A DNA stretch of 64,000 nt from Lachnospiraceae bacterium (GTDB lineage: Bacteria > Bacillota > Clostridia > Lachnospirales > Lachnospiraceae), in contig JAAUZH010000001.1 in NCBI GenBank assembly GCA_014804675.1, forward strand, positions 119,916 to 183,915, written 5' to 3'. Positions 17,951 to 26,461 of this stretch are shown here, piece after piece. A program made the translations under genes and the position numbers. Each line of letters begins with the position of its first letter. The first letter of the stretch is position 1. The notes below the pieces were generated by a model that saw only the letters and a list, made by a program, of their open reading frames with translations, had not been told where the DNA came from and ran no database searches.

Positions 17951-20900
17951 ATGAACATATTTTCACCTCAATATAAAGACAGCGTTATAATAGTAACAGA
18001 GAAAACGGAACCGAAAGGATTTCAGGATAATGATAGGGAGAAATATGCTTATAAACTGCTTCCTGATTTATCCGGAAGAGAAAAAGTCAATTTAGGAGAA
18101 TTTTCCGGCTGCTTTTTAGAAAAAGCTGTAATACCATCCCATATAAAAGGTCTGGATACGGGCGCTTTCTTAAATTGTGCCTATTTGGAATATGTGGAAA
18201 TTCCCGATGGAATCATAAACATTCCGGCAGGAGCATTTTCCGGCTGCAGCCGGCTGAAAAAGGTGCGTCTTCCAAAGTCGTTGGAGACGATTGGAGATTA
18301 TGCATTTTATCAATGTAAGAGTCTGGAACAGATTGCTTTTCCGGAAAGCTTAGAAAAAGTAGGAAAGCAGGCATTTTCCGGCTGTACCCATCTGGAATAT
18401 GTGGTCAGCCAAGGCAATTATCAGGAGGGAGAAGGTGCTTTTGAAAACTGTTTCAGTCTAAAAGAGTCGAAGGACTTTGACGATTCCGGTAAGAGCAAAT
18501 ATACATATGAAATAATCAAAGAGCAGGGTTATGCAAAAATTACCAAGTATATAGGAAATGACACCAATGTCACAGTGCCCGAATGGATTGAGGGATATCC
18601 GGTAAGAAGTCTGGCAGACAGAGCCTTTGCAGAATGCAAGGGCTTAATATCCATAAGCCTTCCTAACAGCATTTTGTTATGGAGCGAGGAATTGTTTTCC
18701 GGATGCAGCTCATTAGAAACTATCAGCCTGCCGGAAGTATTTGGAACAAAAGAAATTCCCAAATGCAAGGGCTTGGAAAATATTCAGGCTTATCGGGTCT
18801 GTGCACAGGAAAATGAAGCAATTGATTTTCTGGATTTGACAGTGAGCATTGCCTATGGAAAAAACGGGAAGTTCGCATTCCGCCATGAATTAAGCGGAGA
18901 GGTTACCTTTAAAAACGCCGTGTTTTCAGACCCGTGCGTTAATGTTAAAAAAGAAGGAAGAGTCCTGCCGTACAGGGGAAAAAACATGATGCTTCCCAGA
19001 GGGATGTTCAAGGGTTGTGTCAAATTACAACAAATCGTGCTTTCTTCTTATGTGACTGCTATAGGAGAAGAAGCTTTTTCAGGTTGCAGGGGATTGAAAG
19101 AAATCATTCTGCCGGATGGGATGAAAAGTCTGCCGGACCGTATTTTTGAAGGATGCGAACAGTTAGCAAAAATACAGGGAATACAGGAGCTTGAGAGCAT
19201 TGGAAGGGCAGCTTTTTTGGGATGCAGGGCATTTGATTATGCAAGTCTGCCCACTACAGTAAGGGAAATTGGAAACAATGCTTTTCAGGGCTGTGAAACC
19301 ATACGGTTTTTAAAAATATTCCCGCAGGTGGAAAGAATAGGGGAACATGCTTTTGAAGGCTGTGTAAATATGAAAAGTCTGATGCTGTTTCCCGATAAGC
19401 TTCAGGTCATGGAAAAGGCATTTTCTGGCTGTACAAAGCTAAGCTGTGCAAAGGTTCCGATGGATTGCAGCATGATGGCAGAGAATGCTTTTGAAGGGTG
19501 TGGAGAATTAAAGGAAATTATTCTGCCTTCCAATAGTACTATAATTGGAAAAGAACATCTTTTGTTCCGGAAAAATCTGGATACTGTTGTTTTTAAAGGA
19601 GAATCGGTACCGGAATTTCAACCGGAAACCTTTGAGATTTTAGAGGGTACAAGACTGCTTTTAAAGTCACAGCTGCTGGCAGAGACGGAAGAGGCATATA
19701 AAGATAAGATTGCTTATGGAGCTTTGGTAGCCAGTGTTTACACTGATTTGTATTCTTATGAGCAGATTCCGGATAAGGAAGCCATGAAAATCCTGCAATA
19801 TATAGGGACGGATTCACATGTTACAGTGCCGGAAATGATAGAAGGTCTTCCCGTTACAGTAATTGGAAAAGGTGCATTTGAAAATCATAAAGAGATAGAA
19901 GAAATAAGCCTTCCCGATTCCATAGAAGAAATTCAGGAAAAGACATTTTCGGGCTGTGAGAAGCTCCGCTATTTTATCCTGCCCCCCAAGGTTACTGTTT
20001 TTGGAAAAGAAGCATTTTGGATGTGTACCGGGCTTAGGGGAATTACCTTTTTAGCTCCGAAAGCTGTATATAATGAGGAGGAATTTTCTACCTGTTCACA
20101 GTTAAAGTATGTCACTGTCAATGGGAAAACGGAAGGAATGGATTCAAAATGGGAGCCAAGGGAAAAATTTAAAGTAAAAATAGAGGGAAGCCATGCAGTC
20201 ATAACGGATTATGAAGGAATGGAAGAGGATGCGGTCATTACAGAATACCGTTCCGTCTTTATACCTGAAATTATTGACGGATATCCGGTATTGCAAATCG
20301 GAAAAGAAGTGAATGCTCAGGAAGAATACACGGCAAAAGGAGTATTTGCAGGCTGTGAGGAAATAGAAGCCGTACATTTTCCCCCATCAGTAAAAAAAAT
20401 CGGAACAGGAGCTTTTTATCACTGTACATCTTTAATGAGCTTAAAGCTTCCAAAGGGAATCCGCCAGCTGGGCAGAGATTGCTTTCGGGAATGTACCGCT
20501 TTGGTTTCCGTCAATATGCAGGCAGAGGAAATAGAAATAGGGGAAAAAGCGTTTTGTGGATGCAGAAGGCTGAAGGCTGCAGCAATCTGGGCAGAACAAA
20601 TCAAAGTCGCTCAGGGCTGTTTTGATGACTGTGAATTGCTGAAAGCTGTTTTTTTTCACGGAAGCGGCTTGAGCGGAATTCCGGAGGAAGCTAAGGAAGG
20701 GTTTGGAATGAGAAGGCTGATTCTGATGTCTTTAGGGGAAATGAACCGGGAAATTCCTTATGAGTATGAAATTCATGAAGAAGAGCAGACCATAAGTATT
20801 TTGCAATATACCGGGGATGAGGAAAAGCTGAATGTGCCCGGGTATCTGGCAGGGCTTCCGGTAGTGGAAATTAAAGAAGAAGCATTTTTAAATAAAACAG

Positions 20901-23347
20901 GACTGCTAAAAGTGGGAATAAGCAATATGGTACAGAAGATAGGCCAGAGAGCATTTAAAGGCTGCAGCAGCCTGAAACAAATCATTCTTCCGGAAGGCAT
21001 GAAAAGGCTGGAAAAAGAGACTTTTTCCATGTGTGTCATGCTGGAACAGGTGATGCTGCCTTCCAAACTGGTTGAAATTGGAGAAAAAGCCTTTTTCGGA
21101 TGCAGGATACAGGAGATGGAATTGCCAAAACAGCTGCATACGATAGAAAGCGGCGCTTTTGAACAGTGTCTGGAATTAAAAAAGGTGATTCTTCCAAAAG
21201 AATTGGAAACGATTGGAACGGAAGCTTTTTCCGGATGTGAAAAATTAAGGCATATTATGCTGCCTTCCGGTATTAAGACCCTGATGGAAAATACGTTTAA
21301 AAATTGTAAGGGCTTAAAAAGCGTGCTGTTTGAAAATCCGGACTGTGAAAAAAAGCAGAATGCTTTTTTGGGCTGCAGTCTGGAAAAAGAAACAAGCTTT
21401 AAAGAAATTCCTGGGGAAATAAAAGCAGAATTTCTTGCTGTGATTGACAAAAAATGCGGAGAGGCAATGATTGTTGGAATATCAGAGGAAAAGGAAGAAA
21501 TCATGATTCCGGACTATTTGAATGGAATTCCGGTGACGGCCATTGCGGATATTGCCTTTGCATGGAAAAAACGAATAAAACGGGTAACGATACCGGAAAA
21601 TATTCAGGTAATCGGAAGCATGGCATTTTATAGCTGTGAAAATATGGAAGAAATCATATTTTTGCATACTAAAGAAGGTCCCAGAATATATAAAGAAGCA
21701 TTTTCTGCCATGAAAAAGGCAATTGTTTATCTAAATTCCCATGAGAGTTCTGCAGTATTTACAGAGGAAAACTGCACCTGTCCATTATTCTGGCTGGAGG
21801 GAAGCTCTTATGTTTTCCACAGGGAAAGTGGAGAACTTTGCATAAAGGAAGAAGGCCAATGGACAGCTTCTGAAGCAGAGGAGAAGGAACAGGATAATAT
21901 GCAATATCCATGGAATCCTATTCGGGACAGAATTAAAAAAGTAACATTGGAAGAGAACATTGCCTATGTGGCAGACAATGCTTTTGAGGCATGCACAAAT
22001 CTGCAGGAAGTTATTCTTCCGGATTCTCTTGTCCGGATCGAACAGGCTGCATTTAAACATTGTAGCAGATTATGTAAGATTTTGCTGCCGGAAAATCTGG
22101 AAAGTCTGGGAGCGGAAGCTTTTGAAGGCTGTATTGCGTTGATAGGCAAAAAGGATGCCCCATTCTTATTGCCGGATTCGCTGACTCAAATAGAAAGAAA
22201 GGCTTTTTATGGCTGCAGCGGACTGGAATATCTGGTTCTGCCGGAAAGTGTACAGAAAATCGGCATGTGGGCATTTCGAAAATGCAGTGGACTATGTGAT
22301 ATTTATATGGAGCATGAGGAAAGACCCAATCAAATTGGGAAAGAAGCTTTCTATGAAACTGCAGAGGAGTGTGAAATCAGCGTAAAATTCAGTAATGTTT
22401 CCATGCTGGAAACAAAATTTGATGGAAATGTAATGATTCATGTGCCCCTGGAAGGTGACTGCGGAAGAGAAGAGGAAGGGCAGGAAACTGACTGCATTAC
22501 ATGGAAGCTGTATTATGACGGACTGCTGGAAATAGTTGGAGATGGTGCCATGAAGGACTATAATGGAACTACTACGCCCTGGTATGAATATAGTGCAGAA
22601 ATTCAAAGGGTGCTTATAAAAGGAAATGTTACCCATATTGGAGCCATGGCATTTCATAGCTGCAGCTTTCACAGTATAGAACTGCCAGAGGGATTAAAAA
22701 GCATAGGGATGGAAGCCTTTGCTTATTGTGTGAATCTGGCTTTTATAAAAATTCCGGCAAAAGTAACGGAGCTGGGGACAAACTGTTTCAGGGGCTGTAA
22801 AAATCTGGGTAAAGTATTATTTATGACAGGAGGAGAAGAATGTCAGATAGGTATTTCTGCATTTCGGGATGTGGGAAAAGAATGTGCATTTTACATAAGC
22901 AATGAGCTTTTTAGACAGAAAATCAAAAGAAGCTATGCTTCCTGCATGGTAAAACAGGTGCAGGATTATGAGAAGAAAACAGTTCCGTCAGAGGGGGATG
23001 ACCAAAACTTTGTTGAGGCATGCCTTTATGAAGATGGATTTCTGGTAATCGGAAGCAATGAAAAAGCGGAAATCCTAAAAGAGCAGGCATGGTTCTGGGA
23101 AAGGGAAGCGTTCAAAGAGGACAGTGTACAATTACTGTTTCTGGATTCGGGAATCTGTTCGCTTGGAAAAGAAAGCTTCCGGAAACTTTCTGCCCTAAAG
23201 GAAGTGGTGGTAACCGGAACCATGGAAAAGATAGAAGATGGTGCATTCGGCATAAATCTTCCCGAAATTTCCTTTTATACCAAAGATGAAAAATCGGGAA
23301 GAGTGTTAAAATATGCCGGTGCAAGAAAGATTAGTCGAGAGAAATAG
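17951..23347 (+). CDS. Giant BspA-type leucine-rich repeat protein without signal peptide
   Basis: The 1798-residue protein consists mostly of LRR_5/BspA-type repeats (units like LETIGDYAFYQC and AFSGCSRLKKVRLPKSL). The repeats are interrupted several times by short non-repeat segments such as YEIIKEQGYAKITKYIGNDT, which restart a repeat block. BspA-type LRRs generally mediate protein or host-surface binding and are usually secreted, but the N-terminus here (MNIFSPQYKDSVIIV) is not a signal peptide and no wall anchor is seen at the C-terminus (GARKISREK). It is 75 bases after the small acidic-tailed gene and in the same direction. It overlaps the convergent tail-collar gene by 17 bases. A role as the binding component of the cluster is inferred. 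Confidence 0.8.
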   Translation: MNIFSPQYKDSVIIVTEKTEPKGFQDNDREKYAYKLLPDLSGREKVNLGEFSGCFLEKAVIPSHIKGLDTGAFLNCAYLEYVEIPDGIINIPAGAFSGCSRLKKVRLPKSLETIGDYAFYQCKSLEQIAFPESLEKVGKQAFSGCTHLEYVVSQGNYQEGEGAFENCFSLKESKDFDDSGKSKYTYEIIKEQGYAKITKYIGNDTNVTVPEWIEGYPVRSLADRAFAECKGLISISLPNSILLWSEELFSGCSSLETISLPEVFGTKEIPKCKGLENIQAYRVCAQENEAIDFLDLTVSIAYGKNGKFAFRHELSGEVTFKNAVFSDPCVNVKKEGRVLPYRGKNMMLPRGMFKGCVKLQQIVLSSYVTAIGEEAFSGCRGLKEIILPDGMKSLPDRIFEGCEQLAKIQGIQELESIGRAAFLGCRAFDYASLPTTVREIGNNAFQGCETIRFLKIFPQVERIGEHAFEGCVNMKSLMLFPDKLQVMEKAFSGCTKLSCAKVPMDCSMMAENAFEGCGELKEIILPSNSTIIGKEHLLFRKNLDTVVFKGESVPEFQPETFEILEGTRLLLKSQLLAETEEAYKDKIAYGALVASVYTDLYSYEQIPDKEAMKILQYIGTDSHVTVPEMIEGLPVTVIGKGAFENHKEIEEISLPDSIEEIQEKTFSGCEKLRYFILPPKVTVFGKEAFWMCTGLRGITFLAPKAVYNEEEFSTCSQLKYVTVNGKTEGMDSKWEPREKFKVKIEGSHAVITDYEGMEEDAVITEYRSVFIPEIIDGYPVLQIGKEVNAQEEYTAKGVFAGCEEIEAVHFPPSVKKIGTGAFYHCTSLMSLKLPKGIRQLGRDCFRECTALVSVNMQAEEIEIGEKAFCGCRRLKAAAIWAEQIKVAQGCFDDCELLKAVFFHGSGLSGIPEEAKEGFGMRRLILMSLGEMNREIPYEYEIHEEEQTISILQYTGDEEKLNVPGYLAGLPVVEIKEEAFLNKTGLLKVGISNMVQKIGQRAFKGCSSLKQIILPEGMKRLEKETFSMCVMLEQVMLPSKLVEIGEKAFFGCRIQEMELPKQLHTIESGAFEQCLELKKVILPKELETIGTEAFSGCEKLRHIMLPSGIKTLMENTFKNCKGLKSVLFENPDCEKKQNAFLGCSLEKETSFKEIPGEIKAEFLAVIDKKCGEAMIVGISEEKEEIMIPDYLNGIPVTAIADIAFAWKKRIKRVTIPENIQVIGSMAFYSCENMEEIIFLHTKEGPRIYKEAFSAMKKAIVYLNSHESSAVFTEENCTCPLFWLEGSSYVFHRESGELCIKEEGQWTASEAEEKEQDNMQYPWNPIRDRIKKVTLEENIAYVADNAFEACTNLQEVILPDSLVRIEQAAFKHCSRLCKILLPENLESLGAEAFEGCIALIGKKDAPFLLPDSLTQIERKAFYGCSGLEYLVLPESVQKIGMWAFRKCSGLCDIYMEHEERPNQIGKEAFYETAEECEISVKFSNVSMLETKFDGNVMIHVPLEGDCGREEEGQETDCITWKLYYDGLLEIVGDGAMKDYNGTTTPWYEYSAEIQRVLIKGNVTHIGAMAFHSCSFHSIELPEGLKSIGMEAFAYCVNLAFIKIPAKVTELGTNCFRGCKNLGKVLFMTGGEECQIGISAFRDVGKECAFYISNELFRQKIKRSYASCMVKQVQDYEKKTVPSEGDDQNFVEACLYEDGFLVIGSNEKAEILKEQAWFWEREAFKEDSVQLLFLDSGICSLGKESFRKLSALKEVVVTGTMEKIEDGAFGINLPEISFYTKDEKSGRVLKYAGARKISREK

Positions 23348-23924
23348 TAACCTCCCGCTCTGTAACCACATAGGAAGCCTTTATAATATAGTTTACGTTT
23401 AAGTTGACCGGTCTTGTTTCATTACCGCCGGCATCTCCAGTACGGTAATCATTGCCATCGCAATTTTTTATGGGTTTATCGTTAGCGTTAGCGCCCAAAA
23501 AGCTTCTTTTATGAAGATAACCCATAAAATGATTGTGACTCCTTAGCTGGTCGCCCTGCATACTGCCCACCTGATTTCCCGATGCACCGGTATAGCCGGA
23601 GTAGCTGCGGTTGTTTTTGTCAGGGTCCAGCCCTCTTGTGTAATCGGTCCCCCGTAAAAATACACCCCGTAGGTCAGGAAGTTTGAAAAGGGAAGTATTG
23701 GAAGGCTTTCCATAATAATTATGGATAATCTGATAAAGCGCCTGATAGTCCTTGACGGAAACCTCTGTTCCATCACAGGGTAAATACCCTTGGGATAACA
23801 GTGTTGCCCGATTCAGCCTTCCCTCGTCACTAGAGGCATCCGTAGAACCGGAATAAATAAAAATGGTGCCGATAGGTACATCCTGTACCAGATGTCTGAT
23901 TTTTAGTGTTTGTGTTTTGCTCAT
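23331..23924 (-). CDS. Phage tail collar-domain (receptor-binding fibre-like) protein
   Basis: The 197-residue protein starts at the ATG at 23924, with AAGGAGG before it. A longer frame from 23948 has no ribosome site. The collar domain is clear at about residues 40-95: QGYLPCDGTEVSVKDYQALY, then SLFKLPDLRGVFLRGTDYTR. The C-terminal part carries the typical ETRPVNLNVNYIIKAS ending. Such proteins form trimeric tail fibres or collars in phages and injection systems. It is alone on the minus strand and its stop lies inside the 3' end of the LRR gene. No other phage gene is present in the window. It may be the fibre component of the neighbouring cluster. Confidence 0.85.
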   Translation of the reverse strand: MSKTQTLKIRHLVQDVPIGTIFIYSGSTDASSDEGRLNRATLLSQGYLPCDGTEVSVKDYQALYQIIHNYYGKPSNTSLFKLPDLRGVFLRGTDYTRGLDPDKNNRSYSGYTGASGNQVGSMQGDQLRSHNHFMGYLHKRSFLGANANDKPIKNCDGNDYRTGDAGGNETRPVNLNVNYIIKASYVVTEREVTISLD

Positions 23925-23958
23925 ATAATTTCCTCCTTGTAAAAACATGTATGTTTGA

Positions 23959-23977
23959 GACAGATAAAATATCTGTC
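23959..23977 (-). promoter_or_regulatory. Inverted repeat upstream of the tail-collar gene (candidate operator)
   Basis: GACAGATA-AAA-TATCTGTC is a perfect 8-base inverted repeat, about 35 bases upstream of the tail-collar start codon. No T run follows it, so an operator is more likely than a terminator. The binding protein is unknown. Confidence 0.4.
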
Positions 23978-24054
23978 CAGTCGTGTATATTATTAAGATA
24001 GAAAGAAGCTAATGCCAAAAGCTGTCACCAATGAAGAAAAAAAAGCCCTGTTTG

Positions 24055-24172
24055 TCACGGAAATCAATTTTCAATCAGAGGTTCTTGCCGCAGGCATCGG
24101 GACGGGCTTTACGCAGAGCATATTTTCTAAAGGAGCCCTTATAAAAACGCCAGTGCTTAGCACGAAAGTTTT
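24055..24172 (-). repeat. Truncated copy (C) of a palindromic element family
   Basis: From 24104 to about 24163 the plus strand matches the reverse complement of element A (37078-37268): a diverged outer arm (GGGCTTTACGCAGAGC) followed by a nearly identical inner segment (AAAGGAGCCCTTATAAAAA and CGCCAGTGCTTAGC). The opposite half of the hairpin is missing. At 24055-24072, TCACGGAAATCAATTTTC is the reverse complement, with one mismatch, of a sequence at 44617-44634 beside element B, at a similar distance outside the element. The rest of the 325-base gap between the tail-collar and sugar-transferase genes holds the inverted repeat at 23959, a TATAAT at 24186 and nothing else recognised. Confidence 0.7.
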
Positions 24173-24249
24173 CTTGCCTTGCGGGTATAATAAAAGTGTG
24201 TTAGAATAGCCATGTATTAGCAAACGACAATGAAGAATGTGAAATAAGC

Positions 24250-25626
24250 ATGAAAAATGAAGATACGAGAAAAAGATTATATACTCTTGCAACTGCTTTT
24301 ATAGGAATATTTGTGCAAACAATGATTGTGTTTGTAGTTTGGCAAGGCTATTACAACAGCACACATGTCATACGGAAAATTTTTGTTTTTCGTGGGCATT
24401 ATTTTGTTATGGCCATTTATTGGATCGTGCTTTATTTATTTAATAAGAAGAACGGCAGCCTGAAGATAGGATACTTAAAAATAGGGGATTTGATTTTTTC
24501 CCAGCTTGTGTCAAATGTATGTGCAAATCTGATATTCTATTTAGAACTGTGTCTGCTTGCTTATGGATTCCCAAGTCCCGCAAAGCTCCTTCAGGCAATG
24601 CTCGCACAGAATCTGTTCCAGATTATATGGGTGATAATAGTTACAAAGGGCTATCAGCGGATTTTTCCACCCCATCAGGTGCTGCTGCTTTTCGGAAAGG
24701 ATTCCGTAAAGGAGTTTCTGCCAAAGCTTGAGGCTAGGAAGGACAAGTTTACAATCTGTGAATCCATCAAGATCAATACAGAAAAAATAAAAAGCGACCC
24801 TAAGCTGTGCCGGGCCATTAAAGAGAAGATGAGCCACTATAATACGGTCATGTTCTGGGATCTGCCAACAGTTATGCGCAATGAATTTTTAAAGCATGCT
24901 TATGGAAAGGGAATACGGATTTATGTCATGCCGAAGATTTCCGATATTATTTTAAATGGATCGGAGCAGATGCACTTTTTTGATTCCCCTCTGCTTTTAA
25001 CCAGAAGCAATCCTATGACCCTTGAGGAACGGGTTTTGAAAAGATGTATGGATATTCTGCTTTCCATACTGCTTTTGCTTGTGACTTCGCCAATTATGCT
25101 GTTGACGGCAATTGCCATTAAGATCAATGACGGCGGCAGGATTTTTTATAAACAAACCCGGTGCACCATGAGACAGAAGGAGTTTCGCATCTATAAGTTT
25201 AGAAGCATGGTGGAGAATGCGGAAAGAGATGGTGTTGCAAGGCTGGCAACGAAAAAGGATGACCGGATAACGGCTGTGGGAAGGTTTATTCGTGCTACCA
25301 GAATCGATGAGCTTCCGCAGCTTATCAATATACTTCGGGGAGATATGTCCTTTGTAGGTCCCCGTCCGGAAAGACCTGAAATCATGAAGAAATATATGAA
25401 AGAGATTCCGGAATTTGTATACAGGACAAAAGTAAAGGCAGGGCTTACGGGGTATGCCCAGATTTTTGGAAAGTATAACACAACTCCTTACGATAAGCTG
25501 AAGCTTGATATGTATTACGTGGAGCATTATTCTATAAGACTGGATATCTGGCTGTTGATCCAGACCATTAAGATCATATTCGTACCGGAAAGTACGGAGG
25601 GGGTTAAGGAAGGTAAGGAAAAGTAG
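24250..25626 (+). CDS. Polyprenyl-phosphate glycosylphosphotransferase (initiating sugar transferase)
   Basis: The 458-residue membrane protein has four or so hydrophobic segments in the first 125 residues, a middle region, and a C-terminal Bac_transf domain. The domain shows ERVLKRCMDILLS, the FRSMV motif, DELPQLINILRGDMSFVGPR and GLTGYAQIFGKYNT. Enzymes of this family transfer a sugar-1-phosphate from a UDP-sugar to undecaprenyl phosphate and so begin a repeat unit at the inner membrane face. It heads a plus-strand run of glycan genes. The ribosome site is weak. A second gene of the same kind lies at 46972, so two glycans are probably started independently. The sugar cannot be read from sequence. 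Confidence 0.88.
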   Translation: MKNEDTRKRLYTLATAFIGIFVQTMIVFVVWQGYYNSTHVIRKIFVFRGHYFVMAIYWIVLYLFNKKNGSLKIGYLKIGDLIFSQLVSNVCANLIFYLELCLLAYGFPSPAKLLQAMLAQNLFQIIWVIIVTKGYQRIFPPHQVLLLFGKDSVKEFLPKLEARKDKFTICESIKINTEKIKSDPKLCRAIKEKMSHYNTVMFWDLPTVMRNEFLKHAYGKGIRIYVMPKISDIILNGSEQMHFFDSPLLLTRSNPMTLEERVLKRCMDILLSILLLLVTSPIMLLTAIAIKINDGGRIFYKQTRCTMRQKEFRIYKFRSMVENAERDGVARLATKKDDRITAVGRFIRATRIDELPQLINILRGDMSFVGPRPERPEIMKKYMKEIPEFVYRTKVKAGLTGYAQIFGKYNTTPYDKLKLDMYYVEHYSIRLDIWLLIQTIKIIFVPESTEGVKEGKEK

Positions 25627-25627
25627 G

Positions 25628-26452
25628 ATGGATTATGCCGTTTTGATGTCTGTATATGAGAAAGAAAATCCGGACTTTTTAAAACAAAGCATAGAAAGCA
25701 TATTCAGGCAGACCATATTACCGGGGCAATTTATACTGGTAAAGGACGGTCCCCTGACCAGGGAGCTGGAGGAAGTCATTGACTGTTATGGGGAAAGGAT
25801 GAAAACAGAGCTTGGCATAGAATTTACACTTGTTTCCCTGGCGGAAAATAAAGGGCTGGGACCGGCATTAAATGCCGGATTGAAGGCTGCAGGATTTGAT
25901 TATATTGCAAGAATGGACAGTGATGACATTGCCATTAAGCAAAGATGTGAGTGGCAGCTGCGTGCCATGGAAGAGCAGGATGCAGATATCGTAAGCGGGA
26001 CTATCCTTGAATTCAGTGAGGACATCCACCACATTCAGGCAGTGAAAAAGCTGCCGGAAACCCAGGAAGAAATCCTAAAATATGCAAAAAGAAGGAATCC
26101 CTTTAATCATCCCTGCGTCATGTTTAAAAAACATATTATTGAACAGGCAGGCATGTATCAGAGCGTGCTGTGGTTTGAGGACTATGATTTGTGGGTCAGG
26201 GCGCTTATGCAGGGGGCAAAGGGGTATAATATGCAGGAACCGCTGTTGTATATGCGTGCAGGAGAGAAGATGTATTTAAGACGTGGGGGCATACAGTATG
26301 TAAGACAGGGTGTGAGGTTTCGTAGGAAGATGTGGAAAATGGGATTTTCCAGCGGCATGGATTTTTTTGTATCGGTCTGTGGGCAGATTCTGTTTGGAAT
26401 GGCACCTAATAAATTGCGGAAAGGCTTTTATAAATACATCTTAAGAAAGTAA
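25628..26452 (+). CDS. Glycosyltransferase family 2
   Basis: The 274-residue protein has a GT-A fold: a conserved N-terminus (MDYAVLMSVYEKENPDFLKQ), a lysine-aspartate pair near VKDGP, and the DSDD metal-binding motif in ARMDSDDIA. These enzymes add one sugar from a nucleotide donor to the lipid-linked chain. It begins one base after the previous stop codon, so the two are very likely co-transcribed and co-translated. Donor and acceptor are unknown. Confidence 0.85.
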   Translation: MDYAVLMSVYEKENPDFLKQSIESIFRQTILPGQFILVKDGPLTRELEEVIDCYGERMKTELGIEFTLVSLAENKGLGPALNAGLKAAGFDYIARMDSDDIAIKQRCEWQLRAMEEQDADIVSGTILEFSEDIHHIQAVKKLPETQEEILKYAKRRNPFNHPCVMFKKHIIEQAGMYQSVLWFEDYDLWVRALMQGAKGYNMQEPLLYMRAGEKMYLRRGGIQYVRQGVRFRRKMWKMGFSSGMDFFVSVCGQILFGMAPNKLRKGFYKYILRK

Positions 26453-26461
26453 AAGGGAATT

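Noticed and set aside
20773..21504. A 243-codon minus-strand frame inside the LRR gene
   Set aside because: It results from repeated plus-strand codons of the LRR units and is not supported by a start site or motifs.
5706..23924. The cluster as a contractile injection system or prophage tail
   Set aside because: Only one tail-collar gene and Ig-like modules point that way. No sheath, tube, baseplate, spike, tape measure, portal or ATPase sequence could be found in the genes.
24012..24209. A 65-codon open frame between the tail-collar and sugar-transferase genes
   Set aside because: It covers element C, has no ribosome binding site and no family resemblance.
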